A stretch of DNA of 64,000 nt from Bacillota bacterium (lineage in GTDB: Bacteria > Bacteroidota > Bacteroidia > Bacteroidales > Bacteroidaceae). Positions 47,650 through 59,655 of the stretch are shown here, piece after piece; the stretch's first letter is position 1; the number at the start of each line of letters is the position of its first letter. Location of the stretch: assembly GCA_023664625.1 (NCBI GenBank), contig JAMPFD010000010.1, positions 43,005 to 107,004 of the forward strand. Reading direction: 5' to 3'. The notes under the pieces were generated by a model. It was not told the DNA's origin, made no database searches, and saw only the letters and a list, made by a program, of their open reading frames with translations. The translations under genes and the position numbers were made by a program.

Positions 47650-47738
47650 TGCGGCATGTCAGAGAAGGAGGCAGAAGATAATCGGGGTGATTACTCATAA
47701 AGTCAATGTACTAGCTTGCTGTACATAAGATTTTTCAG

Positions 47739-47785
47739 GTGTGGCTTTTGAACGGAAGACTGTGTCCGGAAGCCACACTTTTTTT
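47739..47785 (+). terminator. Terminator after the nucleosidase gene
   Basis: GTGTGGCTT (47739-47747) pairs with AAGCCACAC (47770-47778), followed by seven T. It lies 90 bases after the stop. Confidence 0.85.
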
Positions 47786-47902
47786 GTATATAAACGAAGT
47801 ACATGGCATGGATTCGGAGAACAGAAGGAAGCAAGGCCAGGAATAAAGCATTATCTATGTATCATATTGATATATAGCACAATATGCAGTTCTCTATACC
47901 AT

Positions 47903-48021
47903 TACGCCTTAAAAGAGTAACATGGCATATATAATCCGTTACCTTTCGTCATGTAAAAGGTAACGGTTTATCATGTAAATCGTAACACTTTACAATGGCA
48001 AAGGTAACGGTTTCTTTTCCG
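47903..48021. repeat. Intergenic palindrome of 22-bp units, locus D
   Basis: The core is an 11-bp inverted repeat CCGTTACCTTT (47936-47946) and its complement (47956-47966) with a 9-base loop. On the plus strand three 22-bp units run outward (47956-47977, 47978-47999, 48000-48021); the middle one is degenerate. On the minus strand one good unit (47946-47925) and one degenerate unit follow. This is the longest but least perfect of the four copies. The remainder of the gap 47786-48191 holds nothing recognised. Confidence 0.8.
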
Positions 48022-48191
48022 ATTCTTCCGGCTATGGCTATATGGTGTATATTTGAATTATACTCCGGGAAGAGAATAATCCTTAATTGTTTTTTATTGA
48101 TGCCCGCTAAAAAAACAGCAAAAGCTGCGTGAAAAGATAATATATCTTTTATTACAGTTATGGTACAAGCTGTTTTTATTATCCTCGCGTA

Positions 48192-49271
48192 CTAAGTCAG
48201 CGGATTCCATCCCTGTGCCTTCAAGGGGAATTCATTGTTGTCACGAGTCACAAGCAACTGTCCGAACTCCGGTTTGGTGATATGTCCTATCATCCTTACG
48301 CCCTCCATGCATTCAACCTTTGACAGATCACCTATAGGCACAGTGAACAGCAGTTCATAATCCTCACCTCCATTGAGTGCACAGGTCGTAAGATTCATGT
48401 TAAACTCCTCGGCAGTCACTGCCACCTGATAGTCTATCGGAATATTCTTCTCATAGATACGGCATCCGCATCCGGACTGACGGCATATATGCATCAGTTC
48501 GGAAGAGAGTCCGTCAGAGATGTCCATCATGGCCGTAGGTCTTACACCTGCCTTGCGGAGAGTCTCTATGATGTCACCACGTGCTTCCGGTTTCAGCTGA
48601 CGCTCAAGGAGATATTCCTTGCCTGCGAAATCAGGAGAAAAGGCAAGCATTTCTATACGCCTGCGTTGCTCTGCCTTGTCTGTGTATTTTGCCTGGATCT
48701 CGCGTATCTGCTGATAGTATACACTCTTCTCACGTTCAAGAATCTGCAGACCCATATATGCAGCCCCGAGGTCACCGGTCACACATACAAGGTCTGTATC
48801 CTTTGCGCCGGAGCGATATACAATATCCTCCTTTAGGGCAATACCTATACAGGTGATGCTTATGGCGAGTCCCGTAAGTGACGATGTCGTGTCACCTCCT
48901 ACGATATCTATGCCCCATTTGTCACAGGCAAGGCGCAGGCCGCTGTAGAAGTCCTCAACATCCTCTACCGTGAAACGCTTGGAAAGAGCAAGGGAGACGG
49001 TCATCTGCCTTGGTGTGCCGTTCATGGCAAAGATGTCTGAGATGTTCACCATGGCACTCTTATAGCCCAGTTGCTGCATACTGATATATGTAAGGTCAAA
49101 ATGCACACCCTCCATAAGCATGTCTGTAGTCACAAGAGTCTGCTCGTCGCTGTTTCCCGCTATCACGGCACAGTCATCACCGACACTTTTCAGTGTGGAC
49201 GGATTCTTTGTCTCAATGTCTTTTGTAAGGCGTTCGATAAGTCCGAATTCGCCGAGTTCTTTTATCTCCAT
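48192..49271 (-). CDS. thiL: Thiamine-monophosphate kinase
   Basis: ThiL phosphorylates thiamine monophosphate to thiamine diphosphate. The 359-residue protein shows GEFGLIERL, SVGDDCAVIAG with the metal aspartates, TTDMLMEGVHFDLTYISMQQLGYKSAMVNISDIFAMNG, VGGDTTSS, TGDLGAAYMGL and MDISDGLSSELMHICRQSG. It shares one base with the stop codon of lpxK (TAATG), so the genes are translationally coupled. It is longer than E. coli ThiL (325) mainly around residues 185-235. Confidence 0.95.
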   Translation of the reverse strand: MEIKELGEFGLIERLTKDIETKNPSTLKSVGDDCAVIAGNSDEQTLVTTDMLMEGVHFDLTYISMQQLGYKSAMVNISDIFAMNGTPRQMTVSLALSKRFTVEDVEDFYSGLRLACDKWGIDIVGGDTTSSLTGLAISITCIGIALKEDIVYRSGAKDTDLVCVTGDLGAAYMGLQILEREKSVYYQQIREIQAKYTDKAEQRRRIEMLAFSPDFAGKEYLLERQLKPEARGDIIETLRKAGVRPTAMMDISDGLSSELMHICRQSGCGCRIYEKNIPIDYQVAVTAEEFNMNLTTCALNGGEDYELLFTVPIGDLSKVECMEGVRMIGHITKPEFGQLLVTRDNNEFPLKAQGWNPLT

Positions 49272-50437
49272 TATTTAAAGTTTATTTTAGTTCTTTCTGC
49301 TGCCGTCTCTGAGTCCTTGAGTCTTGAGAGTATGGAGTTTCTGGAATTCTTCTGCATGTACGACAGTATGAATTCATTGAACTCATCTGCTCCGTCAAGC
49401 ATGAACCCGATCTCTATCGGCAACGCAAGGATGCTTCTGCGCACCGCATCAGACAGTCCGTCTATGTCCCTCAGACGTGCCGCGTCCTTCTCTGTAGTGA
49501 TTATCAGACGTGGCTCAGGAACAGTATCAAAGAGGTTGTTAATCCTGTCAATATCACTGTCAGAGAATCTATGATGGTCACTGAAAGCCAGTGATGTCAG
49601 GTTCTTTGTGTATTTTCCGAGGTCAAGCAGAAGTTGCTGTGGAGAGGCAATGCCTGTAAGGACAACGGCATTATGTTTTTCCGACAGCTCGTCAAGCCTC
49701 ATGGCACTGCCCTCAGGAAAGACGGGAATGAGATTGCCGTAGTTCAGTGTGCTGAAGAAAAGTTTCTGATACGGACGCAGCGACATGGCTTTCTTTATTA
49801 CGCGGAAATCCATTGGACGCAAGTCTTTGGGACATTTTGTAACAATAACAATGTCAGCCCGCTCCTTGCCGCTCTTAGGCTCACGCAGACGCCCAGCCGG
49901 CAGCAACTTGTCGTAGACAATAAGACGGTGGTAGTCAACAAGAAGGATATTCACACCTGGTTTTACATAACGGTGCTGGTAAGCATCATCCAGAATTATA
50001 ACATCGGTATCATCAGTCTCCTTATCGTGGCGCAGACGGTCTATGCCTTCGCATCTGTCGGCATCCACGGCGATATAGACACGGTTCTTATCAGAAGGTG
50101 CCCCGTATTTCATATACATCTGGCAAGGTTCGTCACCTATGTCCGCGGCAGTCATATCTCCTCCCGCAAGTATATATCCCCTTGTCTTTCTCTTATATCC
50201 GCGTGAAAGAACCGCAACACGCACCTTGTCACGCAACAGGCGTACAAGATACTCCACATGCGGTGTCTTGCCGACACCGCCGACAGTGATGTTGCCGACA
50301 GAGATTACCGGAATGGTAAAACTCCGGCTGCGCAGCAGTCCCGTCTCAAAGAGCATATTGCGGAAACCTACCCCTGCACCGTATAGCCAGCTTAACGGTA
50401 TAAGTGCTTTATATATCTTTATGAAATCACCTTCCAT
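49271..50437 (-). CDS. lpxK: Tetraacyldisaccharide 4'-kinase
   Basis: LpxK adds the 4'-phosphate to the lipid A disaccharide at the inner membrane. From the ATG at 50435-50437 the protein has 388 residues, starting MEGDFIKIYKALIPLSWLYGAGVGFRNMLFETG, the amphipathic membrane-binding N-terminus of the family. The P-loop is GNITVGGVGKTPHVEYL, followed by LSRGYKRKTRGYI and ILDDAYQHRYVKPGVNILLVDY. A longer frame from 50563 adds 42 residues unlike the family. It is coupled to thiL and lies 149 bases after sppA. Confidence 0.95.
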   Translation of the reverse strand: MEGDFIKIYKALIPLSWLYGAGVGFRNMLFETGLLRSRSFTIPVISVGNITVGGVGKTPHVEYLVRLLRDKVRVAVLSRGYKRKTRGYILAGGDMTAADIGDEPCQMYMKYGAPSDKNRVYIAVDADRCEGIDRLRHDKETDDTDVIILDDAYQHRYVKPGVNILLVDYHRLIVYDKLLPAGRLREPKSGKERADIVIVTKCPKDLRPMDFRVIKKAMSLRPYQKLFFSTLNYGNLIPVFPEGSAMRLDELSEKHNAVVLTGIASPQQLLLDLGKYTKNLTSLAFSDHHRFSDSDIDRINNLFDTVPEPRLIITTEKDAARLRDIDGLSDAVRRSILALPIEIGFMLDGADEFNEFILSYMQKNSRNSILSRLKDSETAAERTKINFK

Positions 50438-50586
50438 CTGTAAATGATAAACCGGCAGGCAGTGTCTTGTAATGGGCACCTGCCCGCCGGGCTTTATGCC
50501 GGACTGCAGACCGGCGGTTCTGGGATTATACGGCCGTAAGGATACAATGGCGTATGGCCGCATGGATAATTGTCACGCAAGGTTCC

Positions 50587-52377
50587 TTACTTCATATTAA
50601 GGATGTACGGCATACGTGCCTGAACAGGAGACTGTTCGTTAATGGCACGCATAAGCATGAATGGCTCATAGTATGAACCAAGTGCAAGCCGAAGATTCTC
50701 GTCGAGTGCGCTGCCTGTACCGCCCTTTACCTTATTGAGCAACTGGACCATAAAGTCCGGTGCCGCAGGATAATCCACAGTGCTGTACTCCTTGACCTTG
50801 GCAAGCTGAGCCGCCTTCTTCACTGCATCATCTATACCGCCAAGCTGATCGACAAGACCATTCTTCAGGCCGTCTGTCGCAAGCCATACCCTGCCCTGGG
50901 CAAGTTCCTCAACTTTGGCAACCGGCATCTTACGGCCGTCTGCCACACGCTTGCGGAAAAGGGCATACCCTTCATTAATCCATGTCTGCATGGCAGCAAT
51001 CTCATCTGCTGTCAGCGGACGTGACATTGCGACAGGAGAGAAAGTGGCGTTGGCGTTTGTCTTCACCTCGTCATAGTGGAACTTCAGTTTCTGAGTCATC
51101 AGTCCTGTCAAATCAGGAAATGCTCCAAAGATACCTATAGAACCAGTAATTGTATTTGGCTGGGCTACAATCCAAGAAGCGTTGCAAGACATATAGTAGC
51201 CGCCGGAAGCGGCACATCCTCCCATGGAAACAACGACAGGCTTTGCTTTCTTAAGTTCTGATATATAGTGCCACATCTGCTCTGAGGCGTATGCGTCACC
51301 GCCCGGAGAATTGATACGCAGGACAACTGCCTTGATTTTGTCGTCCTTTGCAAGCTTCTCCATATCCTTGCAGACATTCTTTCCGACTATCTGTGTAGTG
51401 CTTCCCATGGCAAAACCCGTAAGAGCATCCTGGACAATAGAGCCCTCACAATAGTAAACTGCAATCTTGTTGTCAGAGTCTTTGTCAACAGTGACATTCT
51501 TCATTGCTGTCACGCTGAGTTGATTTATCTCAGACTCGGAACTGATACCGAGAATTTTCTTCACTTCTGCCTTTACCTGATCGGCATAGAGCATTCCGTC
51601 AACAAGTTTTTGTGCCTTGAGAGTCTTTGTTGAACTCATCACGGTAAAACCGTCTGCAATTTTATTGAGTTCTGCAACACCAATCTTTCTGGATGCGGAA
51701 ATGTCTTTCAGCATATTATGCCACATACCGTTGATATATGCAGAAACCTGCTCACGGTTGGCGTCGGACATCTTATCCTCCGTGTACATTTCCGTGGCAC
51801 TCTTGTATGTACCTACCTTTATTATATTGTACTTCACACCGAACATAGCCATGAAATCCTTGACATACATAGGCTGCGCACCTATACCATGGAAATCAAG
51901 ACGACCGTAAGGATTGATGTATACCTTATCGGCTACTGATGCGAGATAGTATGCTCCCTGAGTAAAATTCTCGCCATAAGCGATAATCCATTTCTTCTTG
52001 GCCTTGAACTCTTTCAGTTTGTTGCGTATTTCCTGGATGGTCGCAGCGTCTGCGGCAATGGTGCCGGTCTCTACATATATACCTTTTATATATTCATTCT
52101 CCTTGGCCTTGTCTATGGCTGACAGAATGTCATTCAGTCCGGTGGACTGCACTTCGTCCCCAAACAGACCGGAGAATGGATCATCGGAACCCTGCTCCGT
52201 TATCTGCCCCTGGAGATTGAGGACAAGTACAGAATTGTCCTTAACCTCAGTCTCCGCCGATGAGGATGACGATGCTATCATACCTATAAGACTGATTATG
52301 GAGAATGCAATGAAAATACCTATACAAAGGAATACGCCGAATACTGTGGCGAGAATATTCTTAAAAAAATCTTTCAT
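50587..52377 (-). CDS. sppA: Signal peptide peptidase SppA, long form
   Basis: The 596-residue protein has one N-terminal membrane segment (about 9-36) and the two tandem S49/ClpP-like domains of the 67-kDa type. The first domain includes KKWIIAYGENFTQGAYYLASVADKVYINPYG, where the catalytic lysine is expected; the second has VVVSMGGCAASGGYYMSC with the catalytic serine in AASGG. SppA degrades leftover signal peptides in the inner membrane. lpxK and thiL follow on the same strand. Confidence 0.96.
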   Translation of the reverse strand: MKDFFKNILATVFGVFLCIGIFIAFSIISLIGMIASSSSSAETEVKDNSVLVLNLQGQITEQGSDDPFSGLFGDEVQSTGLNDILSAIDKAKENEYIKGIYVETGTIAADAATIQEIRNKLKEFKAKKKWIIAYGENFTQGAYYLASVADKVYINPYGRLDFHGIGAQPMYVKDFMAMFGVKYNIIKVGTYKSATEMYTEDKMSDANREQVSAYINGMWHNMLKDISASRKIGVAELNKIADGFTVMSSTKTLKAQKLVDGMLYADQVKAEVKKILGISSESEINQLSVTAMKNVTVDKDSDNKIAVYYCEGSIVQDALTGFAMGSTTQIVGKNVCKDMEKLAKDDKIKAVVLRINSPGGDAYASEQMWHYISELKKAKPVVVSMGGCAASGGYYMSCNASWIVAQPNTITGSIGIFGAFPDLTGLMTQKLKFHYDEVKTNANATFSPVAMSRPLTADEIAAMQTWINEGYALFRKRVADGRKMPVAKVEELAQGRVWLATDGLKNGLVDQLGGIDDAVKKAAQLAKVKEYSTVDYPAAPDFMVQLLNKVKGGTGSALDENLRLALGSYYEPFMLMRAINEQSPVQARMPYILNMK

Positions 52378-52514
52378 TTGTCTTTTCTTTTACCGAGACC
52401 CGTCTGTAATTTCCATAATACCATGAATTTATCCGCATATCACGAAAAGATTTCATCAGGCATCGGAGTATAAAATATGTGTGCCAGCAAAGGCAAAAGG
52501 CATAAGCCTAAACG

Positions 52515-52553
52515 TAAACACTGAGGTCTCCGGCAATCCCGGAGGCCTCAGTG
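52515..52553 (-). terminator. Terminator after the methylmalonyl-CoA mutase genes
   Basis: CACTGAGG-t-CTCCGG (52519-52533) pairs with CCGGAG-g-CCTCAGTG (52539-52553), with a T-rich stretch after it on the minus strand. It lies 12 bases past the mutB stop. Confidence 0.8.
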
Positions 52554-52565
52554 TATGAATATAAA

Positions 52566-54716
52566 TTAATCTTTATCCATAAGGAGTTCCATCATTGTCT
52601 TGGCTGAATAAGCCACAGAAGTTCCAGGGCCGAAGATTGCGGCGACACCAGCCTTGTAAAGGAAGTCGTAATCCTGTGCAGGAATGACACCACCGGCGAT
52701 CACCATGATATCCTCACGTCCGAGCTTCTTCAGTTCTTCGAAGAGCTGAGGAATAAGAGTCTTGTGGCCTGCGGCAAGAGACGACACACCGACAATATGC
52801 ACATCATTCTCCACAGCCTCACGTGCAGCCTCGGCAGGAGTCTGGAACAAAGGTCCCATGTCCACGTCAAAACCACAGTCTGCATAACCGGTGGCAACGA
52901 CTTTTGCACCACGGTCATGACCGTCCTGTCCCATCTTGGCAACAAAAATACGAGGACGGCGTCCTTCTTTCTCTGCAAACTCGTTCGTCAAGCGAACAGC
53001 TTCCTCAAACTCTGAATCCTTCTTGTACTCAGAAGAATATACACCTGATATCGTTCTTACCACAGCTTTATATCGTCCTACTATTTTTTCACAAGCGTCA
53101 CTGATTTCACCGAGTGTACAACGGAGCTTAGCACACTCTACTGCAGCTTCCAGCAAGTTACCATCACCGGTACGGACAACTTCCGTCAGAGCGTCAAGTG
53201 CTTTCTGACATGCCTCATTGTCACGGTTTGCCTTAAGTTCTTTGAGTGCTGCCTCCTGCTGCAGACGTACGGCGGTATTGTCAACTTCGAGAATATCAAT
53301 CGGATCCTCGTGGTCAAGACGGTACTTGTTTGTGCCAACAATGGTCTGGACACCGGAGTCGATACGTGCCTGTGTACGTGCCGCAGCCTCCTCTATTCGC
53401 ATCTTAGGCACACCAGTCTCAATTGCCTTTGCCATGCCGCCGAGCTTCTCGATCTCCTGAATATGCTCCCAAGCCTTCTCAACAAGTTCCTGAGTCAGGG
53501 ATTCTACATAATAGGAACCGGCCCATGGGTCAATCTCCTTGCAGACCTTTGTCTCATTCTGGATATAGATCTGAGTGTTACGCGCTATACGTGCAGAGAA
53601 ATCTGTAGGAAGGGCGATGGCCTCATCAAGAGAGTTTGTGTGCAGAGACTGTGTATGTCCGAGCACTGCAGCCATTGCCTCAATACATGTACGGCCGACA
53701 TTGTTGAAAGGATCCTGCTCAGTCAGTGACCATCCTGATGTCTGCGAGTGTGTACGGAGAGCCATGGACTTCGGGTTCTTTGCACCGAAACTCTTCACAA
53801 TCTTAGCCCACAGCAGGCGTCCAGCACGCATCTTGGCAATCTCCATAAAATGGTTCACGCCAATAGCCCAGAAGAAGGAAAGACGCGGAGCAAAAGCATC
53901 AATGTCAATACCTGCATTGACTCCGGCACGTAAATAGTCCATACCGTCTGCAAGGGTATATGCAAGCTCGATGTCAGCAGTCGCACCGGCCTCCTGCATG
54001 TGATAACCCGAGATGGAGATACTGTTGAACTTCGGCATATTCTTTGACGTATACTCGAAGATGTCAGCAATAATCTTCATTGAGAATGACGGCGGATAGA
54101 TATAGGTATTACGCACCATGAACTCCTTCAATATGTCGTTCTGTATCGTTCCGGCCATCTCTTCAAGCTTCGCACCCTGCTCCAGACCGGCTACGATATA
54201 GAAAGCGAGGATAGGGAGCACCGCACCGTTCATTGTCATGGAAACTGACATCTTGTTCAACGGGATACCGTCAAACAGCACTTTCATGTTCTCAACGGAG
54301 CAGATTGACACACCTGCTTTGCCTACATCACCGACAACACGCATGTTGTCAGGGTCATAGCCACGGTGGGTAGGAAGGTCAAAGGCTACGGACAGGCCTT
54401 TCTGGCCGGAAGCGAGATTCCTGCGGTAGAAAGCATTGGACTCTTCCGCCGTTGAGAATCCTGCATACTGACGGATAGTCCACGGACGGAAAGGATACAT
54501 CATTGAATATGGGCCACGAAGGAACGGAGGAATACCGGCAGCGAAGTCCAAATGCTCCATGCCTTCAAGGTCTTCCTTTGTATATACAGGCTTTACCTCT
54601 ATGTGCTCAGGTGTCTTCCATACATTTTTGACACCATTCTCCTGCTGCCACTTTGCACCATCTTTCTTCTCGATACCTGCAAAGATATCAACATTCTTAA
54701 AATCTTTTCTTGCCAT
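52566..54716 (-). CDS. mutB: Methylmalonyl-CoA mutase, large (catalytic) subunit
   Basis: This B12-dependent enzyme interconverts succinyl-CoA and methylmalonyl-CoA, the key step from succinate to propionate. The 716-residue subunit has the substrate barrel ([54 protein letters not shown]) and the C-terminal cobalamin domain with the lower-ligand histidine in [16 protein letters not shown] and the VSSLAAGH and VIAGGVIP loops. It follows mutA with a 7-base gap. No epimerase or decarboxylase gene is adjacent. Confidence 0.97.
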   Translation of the reverse strand: MARKDFKNVDIFAGIEKKDGAKWQQENGVKNVWKTPEHIEVKPVYTKEDLEGMEHLDFAAGIPPFLRGPYSMMYPFRPWTIRQYAGFSTAEESNAFYRRNLASGQKGLSVAFDLPTHRGYDPDNMRVVGDVGKAGVSICSVENMKVLFDGIPLNKMSVSMTMNGAVLPILAFYIVAGLEQGAKLEEMAGTIQNDILKEFMVRNTYIYPPSFSMKIIADIFEYTSKNMPKFNSISISGYHMQEAGATADIELAYTLADGMDYLRAGVNAGIDIDAFAPRLSFFWAIGVNHFMEIAKMRAGRLLWAKIVKSFGAKNPKSMALRTHSQTSGWSLTEQDPFNNVGRTCIEAMAAVLGHTQSLHTNSLDEAIALPTDFSARIARNTQIYIQNETKVCKEIDPWAGSYYVESLTQELVEKAWEHIQEIEKLGGMAKAIETGVPKMRIEEAAARTQARIDSGVQTIVGTNKYRLDHEDPIDILEVDNTAVRLQQEAALKELKANRDNEACQKALDALTEVVRTGDGNLLEAAVECAKLRCTLGEISDACEKIVGRYKAVVRTISGVYSSEYKKDSEFEEAVRLTNEFAEKEGRRPRIFVAKMGQDGHDRGAKVVATGYADCGFDVDMGPLFQTPAEAAREAVENDVHIVGVSSLAAGHKTLIPQLFEELKKLGREDIMVIAGGVIPAQDYDFLYKAGVAAIFGPGTSVAYSAKTMMELLMDKD

Positions 54717-54723
54717 AGTTCTT

Positions 54724-56574
54724 TTAGATACCGAGTTTTGAGTTAAACATCTTCAAGGTTTCAAGCTGATTGACCTTAACGTGGATAAAGTTCTCTATAC
54801 CTGCTGCCTTCAGTTCCTCAGCACATGCCGGAGCACCGGCAACAACGTAGATTGCACGGTTGTCAAGATACTTGAACGCCGGTACAGCATACTCAGCATA
54901 CTCGTCGTCGCTTGAACAGAGAACAACAATGTCGGCACCCGCCGCAACGGCAGCGTCTATGCCCTCCTCGACAGTCTTAAAGCCAAGATTGTCAATCACC
55001 TTATAGCCTGCGGCCGCAAGGAAGTTGCATGAGAACTGGGCACGTGCCTGACGCCATGCAAGGTTGCCGATTGTAACCATGAATGCAACAGGCTGTTTTT
55101 CTGCTTTTTCCGTGGCAAGACGAAGATTCTCAAAGTCCGCGGCAAGGCGTGTTGCCTTGACAGCTTTCAGAGTTCCTTCCTCACCACACTTTCCCTTACA
55201 TTCTGAACCAAGAGGAGCCTTACCCTCAGAAGTTTCTATGAAGTTAGGGAACTGGTTTGTTCCGAGAATAAATTCACGGCGTTGTGCAGCATGAAGGTGA
55301 CGTTTCTCGTTTGTAGCATTGATGTCATCCTGCACAGAACCTGCTTTCAAAGCAGCAAGGAAACCGCCCTGTTCCTCAACATCAAGGAAGATCTTCCAAG
55401 CCTCCTTTGCCAATGAAGAAGTCAGTTCCTCTATGTAATAAGAGCCGGCGGAAGGATCTACGACTGTATCAAAATGACATTCCTCCTTCAGTAGCAACTG
55501 CTGATTGCGTGCTATGCGTTCAGAGAAATCGTTAGGAGTCTCATAAGCGGCGTCGAAAGGTGTCACTACAATTGAGTGAACGCCGGCAAGTGCAGCAGAC
55601 ATTGTCTCTGTCTGTGAGCGGAGCATATTGACATACGCGTCAAATATCGTCATGTTGTACTTTGTTGTCTCGGCATTGACAATCATCTTGCAAGCGCAAT
55701 CACATGAAGGATTGTACTGTTTGACAATCTCTGCCCAAAGAAGACGTGCTGCACGGAACTTTGCAATCTCCATGAAATAGTTCTCGGAGATACCCATATT
55801 GAACTTGATTTTCCTTGCGGCAAGAGTAATATCAACACCAGCATCCACAAGCATCTGAAGATATTCCGCGCCCCACGCGAGAGCATATCCCAGTTCCTGA
55901 ACGATATATGCACCGGCATTGCTCAGTGCTACGGTATTTACGGAAATCACACGGAAATGAGGATAGTCCTTGACAGCCTCGACAAGAGGTTTTGCAAATT
56001 GGAGCATTCCCTCCACATTCTTTCCGCCAAGCATCTTCTCCATAGGGTCCCAATCAATTGAAGCAACAATGCTTTCCTTGTCATATCCCCTCTTTTCAAA
56101 GATGTCAACAAGCATTTCCGCAAGTTCTACAGAATGACGCTTGCACGTAGTGAAATTCAGTTCCACACAATCACAGTGGATACCTTCCAGCAGAGTTTCC
56201 ACATACCCACGGCTAAGTTCTGAGCCGCAGATATGGAAGCCGAGCGAGTCGACACCCTTGTCCAGCACGTCCAGTGCTTTCTTATTTGCTTCGGCAGCAG
56301 AGCCGGCCACGATGTTCTGGCGCACATACCACTCATTGTCGAGCTTCTTGTTGCCACGCACGAAAGGAAACTCCCCCGGCATAGCATCAGGTGTCTGCAG
56401 CTTTTCCACATCTTCCTTGCGGTAGAACGGCTGCACATTGAAACCTTCGTTGGTCTTCCACACCAGACGCTTACTGAAATCAGCGCCTTTCAGGTCAACC
56501 TGAATTTTGTCAAGCCACTCCTGACTTGTAGGTGCGACAAACTCTCCGAAAAGTTTTTCGTTCTTTTTTGCCAT
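54724..56574 (-). CDS. mutA: Methylmalonyl-CoA mutase, small subunit
   Basis: The 616-residue protein is the non-catalytic partner of MutB in the heterodimeric mutase. It keeps the barrel ([73 protein letters not shown]) and a degenerate cobalamin domain near the C-terminus ([32 protein letters not shown]) that lacks the DxHxxG cobalt ligand, as expected for this subunit. It is the first gene of the leftward pair. A B12 riboswitch was looked for upstream and not seen. Confidence 0.96.
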   Translation of the reverse strand: MAKKNEKLFGEFVAPTSQEWLDKIQVDLKGADFSKRLVWKTNEGFNVQPFYRKEDVEKLQTPDAMPGEFPFVRGNKKLDNEWYVRQNIVAGSAAEANKKALDVLDKGVDSLGFHICGSELSRGYVETLLEGIHCDCVELNFTTCKRHSVELAEMLVDIFEKRGYDKESIVASIDWDPMEKMLGGKNVEGMLQFAKPLVEAVKDYPHFRVISVNTVALSNAGAYIVQELGYALAWGAEYLQMLVDAGVDITLAARKIKFNMGISENYFMEIAKFRAARLLWAEIVKQYNPSCDCACKMIVNAETTKYNMTIFDAYVNMLRSQTETMSAALAGVHSIVVTPFDAAYETPNDFSERIARNQQLLLKEECHFDTVVDPSAGSYYIEELTSSLAKEAWKIFLDVEEQGGFLAALKAGSVQDDINATNEKRHLHAAQRREFILGTNQFPNFIETSEGKAPLGSECKGKCGEEGTLKAVKATRLAADFENLRLATEKAEKQPVAFMVTIGNLAWRQARAQFSCNFLAAAGYKVIDNLGFKTVEEGIDAAVAAGADIVVLCSSDDEYAEYAVPAFKYLDNRAIYVVAGAPACAEELKAAGIENFIHVKVNQLETLKMFNSKLGI

Positions 56575-56893
56575 AGTTATTTATAAGTTTTATTATGTTA
56601 TGTTGCTATATTCCATTCACATTATAATGAACGCATATAATATTTTGCAAATTTACAGATTATTTTGCAAATAGGAGAATCCTACAACGAAATTTAACGT
56701 AAGTCGGGCATTTTACCATTGTCCAAGATACCTGCAACAGCAAATAATGTCACACTTACAGACTTCTTTCTGTTTTCCATATCACGAAACTGTACATTCA
56801 AGCAATAAAGGACACAAGATTACACACATCACCCGTAATGTTATTATTTTATAATAAACACAGAACAGGAAACGCTGTTTAGAGAAAAATTAT
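56575..56893. other. Divergent intergenic region between mutA and valS
   Basis: The minus strand reads TAAATTTG at 56655-56648, a possible -7 box for mutA. No cobalamin riboswitch box, hairpin or coding frame was recognised in the rest. Confidence 0.4.
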
Positions 56894-56901
56894 TAATTTT
56901 G
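56894..56901 (+). promoter_or_regulatory. -7 box (TAATTTTG) of valS
   Basis: TAATTTTG lies 39 bases before the ATG at 56940. The predicted transcription start near 56908 rules out the in-frame TTG at 56910 as a normal start. Confidence 0.55.
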
Positions 56902-56939
56902 TATCCAAATTGCAAAAAATCAAAATAGAACAACAAGAT

Positions 56940-59645
56940 ATGGAATTAGCAAGCAAGTACAATCCTAAAGACGTGGAGTCCAAATGGTACCAATACTGGA
57001 CGGACCACAAACTCTTTTCAAGCAAGCCCGACGGCCGCGAGCCATACACGATAATAATCCCGCCGCCCAACGTCACAGGTGTATTGCACATGGGACACAT
57101 GCTTAACAACACCATTCAGGACATCCTTATCCGCAAGGCCCGCCTTGACGGGAAGAACGCCTGCTGGGTTCCCGGCACCGACCATGCGTCAATAGCCACA
57201 GAAGCCAAGGTCGTTAACAAGCTCGCTCAGCAGGGCATAAAGAAGCGTGATCTCACACGTGAGCAGTTTCTGGAGCACGCATGGGCATGGACAGAGGAAC
57301 ATGGAGGCATCATACTGAAACAGTTACGCAAGCTCGGAGCATCCTGCGACTGGGACCGCACAGCATTCACACTTGACGAGATCCGCTCTGAGTCTGTCAT
57401 GAAAGTTTTCGTTGACCTGTACGAAAAAGGCTATATCTACCGTGGCCTGCGCATGGTCAACTGGGATCCGAAGGCTCAGACCGTGCTCTCTACCGAGGAA
57501 GTAATCTACCGTGAAGAGAAATCAAAGCTCTATCACCTGAAATACTATGTTGCCGACACCGACACCAATCCTGTTGTACTTACAGGAGAAGAAGGAGAAG
57601 TGTTCCATAAGGACGACAAAGGCTACTATGCCGTTGTTGCCACGACACGTCCTGAAACAATCATGGGCGACACCGCAATGTGTATAAATCCCAAGGATGT
57701 GAAGAACCAGTGGCTGAAAGGCCATAAGGTCATCGTGCCTCTTGTCAACCGCGTTGTCCCTGTAATAGAGGACCGCTACGTGGACATAGAGTTCGGTACA
57801 GGCTGTCTGAAAGTTACTCCGGCTCATGATGTCAACGACTATGCTTTGGGGAAAACACACAATCTCGAGACCATCGACATCTTCAATCCTGACGGCACCA
57901 TCTCCGAGGCAGGCGGTATTTATGTAGGCATGGACCGTATGGTCGTGCGTAAGCAGATTGCCAAGGACCTTGAGGAAGCAGGACTCATGGACCATATTGA
58001 GGACTACGACAACAAGGTGGGATACTCCGAGCGCAACCAGGATACAGCCGTGGAGCCGCGACTATGCAAGCAATGGTTCCTCTCCATGCAGCACATGGCA
58101 GACATAGCCCTGCCGCCGGTACTTGAAGGCAAACTGAAGTTCTACCCGAACAAGTATGTAACGACATACAGAAACTGGCTGGAGAACATTCAGGACTGGT
58201 GCATCTCACGCCAATTGTGGTGGGGTCACCGCATCCCTGCCTACTTCCTTCCTGAGACAGAGGAAGGCCAGGAGCGTTTCGTTGTCGCACTGACTGATGA
58301 GGAAGCCCTTGCAAAGGCAAAGGCAATCGAGCCGGCAATAACCATGGAGCAGCTCCGCCGTGACGAGGATGCTCTTGACACATGGTTCTCTTCATGGCTC
58401 TGGCCTGTCTCCCTCTTTGACGGCATCAACAATCCTGATAACGACGACATAAAATATTACTACCCTACTTCCGACCTTGTGACAGGTCCGGACATCATCT
58501 TCTTCTGGGTTGCGCGCATGATCATGGCAGGATGTGAATACATGAAGGACATTCCTTTCCGCAATGTCTACTTCACCGGCATCGTACGTGACAAGCTCGG
58601 ACGCAAGATGAGCAAGTCCCTCGGTAACTCCCCTGACGCTCTCGAGCTCATAGAACGTTTCGGTGCCGACGGCGTACGTATGGGCATGATGCTCGCGGCA
58701 CCTGCCGGAAACGATATTCTCTATGACGATGCGCTCTGTGCACAGGGCATGAACTTCTGTAACAAGATGTGGAACGCATTCCGCCTCGTCAAGGGATGGG
58801 AGGTTGCCGGCATCGAACAGCCGGAGAGCAACGCCAAGTCCATAGCATGGATGAACGCGAAGATAAAAGCAGACTACGCCGAAATCAACGACCATTTCTC
58901 AAAATACCGCCTCAACGACGCACTGATGACAGCCTTCAAACTGTTCACGGACGAGTTCTCCGGATGGTATCTCGAAATGATCAAGCCTGCATATCAGGCT
59001 CCTATCGACAAGGAGACATACGAGGCTACACTGGCTATTTTTGACAAACTCCTGCACATCATCCATCCGTTCATGCCGTTCATCACAGAGGAACTGTGGC
59101 AGCACATCATCGACCGCAAGGACGGTGAGGCTCTCATGGTGGATGTATTCCGCCTTGAACAGCCCACCGATGAGGAAAAAGAAATCCTTGCACGTTACGA
59201 GACTGCCAAGCAGATTATCTCAGGGGTGCGTGGCGTAAGGCAGTCAAAGAACATCGCTCCGCGTGAGCCGCTGACACTTGAGATTGTGGCAAACGAGGCT
59301 GATGCCGACACAGAGCTTAACGCTATCATAAAGAAAATGGCGGGGCTCTCCGACATCCGTTATGTACAGCAGAAGGGCGACGGCTCGTCATCATTCATGA
59401 TAGGTACGCGCGAGTATGCCGTTCCTCTCGGCGACCTCATTGACACAGAGGCTGAAATCGCCAAGGCAGAGGCAGAGTTGAAGCATCTCGAAGGCTTCCT
59501 CAACGGCATCCGCAAGAAGCTCTCCAACGAGCGTTTCGTTGCCAACGCGCCGGAGGCTGTCGTTGCTCTTGAGCGCAAGAAAGAGGCTGACTCTCTCGAA
59601 AAGATTGCCGCACTCAAAGAGACCATCGCCAATCTGAGCAAGTAA
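56940..59645 (+). CDS. valS: Valyl-tRNA synthetase
   Basis: ValS charges tRNA-Val. From the ATG at 56940 the enzyme has 901 residues and begins [20 protein letters not shown]. Class I motifs are [21 protein letters not shown] (HIGH variant) and [15 protein letters not shown] (KMSKS). The editing domain lies between them ([16 protein letters not shown]), followed by the anticodon-binding helical domain with [13 protein letters not shown] and the C-terminal coiled-coil arm ([33 protein letters not shown]). Length is typical for Bacteroidetes. Confidence 0.98.
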   Translation: MELASKYNPKDVESKWYQYWTDHKLFSSKPDGREPYTIIIPPPNVTGVLHMGHMLNNTIQDILIRKARLDGKNACWVPGTDHASIATEAKVVNKLAQQGIKKRDLTREQFLEHAWAWTEEHGGIILKQLRKLGASCDWDRTAFTLDEIRSESVMKVFVDLYEKGYIYRGLRMVNWDPKAQTVLSTEEVIYREEKSKLYHLKYYVADTDTNPVVLTGEEGEVFHKDDKGYYAVVATTRPETIMGDTAMCINPKDVKNQWLKGHKVIVPLVNRVVPVIEDRYVDIEFGTGCLKVTPAHDVNDYALGKTHNLETIDIFNPDGTISEAGGIYVGMDRMVVRKQIAKDLEEAGLMDHIEDYDNKVGYSERNQDTAVEPRLCKQWFLSMQHMADIALPPVLEGKLKFYPNKYVTTYRNWLENIQDWCISRQLWWGHRIPAYFLPETEEGQERFVVALTDEEALAKAKAIEPAITMEQLRRDEDALDTWFSSWLWPVSLFDGINNPDNDDIKYYYPTSDLVTGPDIIFFWVARMIMAGCEYMKDIPFRNVYFTGIVRDKLGRKMSKSLGNSPDALELIERFGADGVRMGMMLAAPAGNDILYDDALCAQGMNFCNKMWNAFRLVKGWEVAGIEQPESNAKSIAWMNAKIKADYAEINDHFSKYRLNDALMTAFKLFTDEFSGWYLEMIKPAYQAPIDKETYEATLAIFDKLLHIIHPFMPFITEELWQHIIDRKDGEALMVDVFRLEQPTDEEKEILARYETAKQIISGVRGVRQSKNIAPREPLTLEIVANEADADTELNAIIKKMAGLSDIRYVQQKGDGSSSFMIGTREYAVPLGDLIDTEAEIAKAEAELKHLEGFLNGIRKKLSNERFVANAPEAVVALERKKEADSLEKIAALKETIANLSK

Positions 59646-59655
59646 TAACCATATC

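Noticed and set aside
56575-56893. Possible cobalamin riboswitch before the methylmalonyl-CoA mutase genes
   Set aside because: No B12-box-like sequence or matching stem arrangement could be found on the minus strand.
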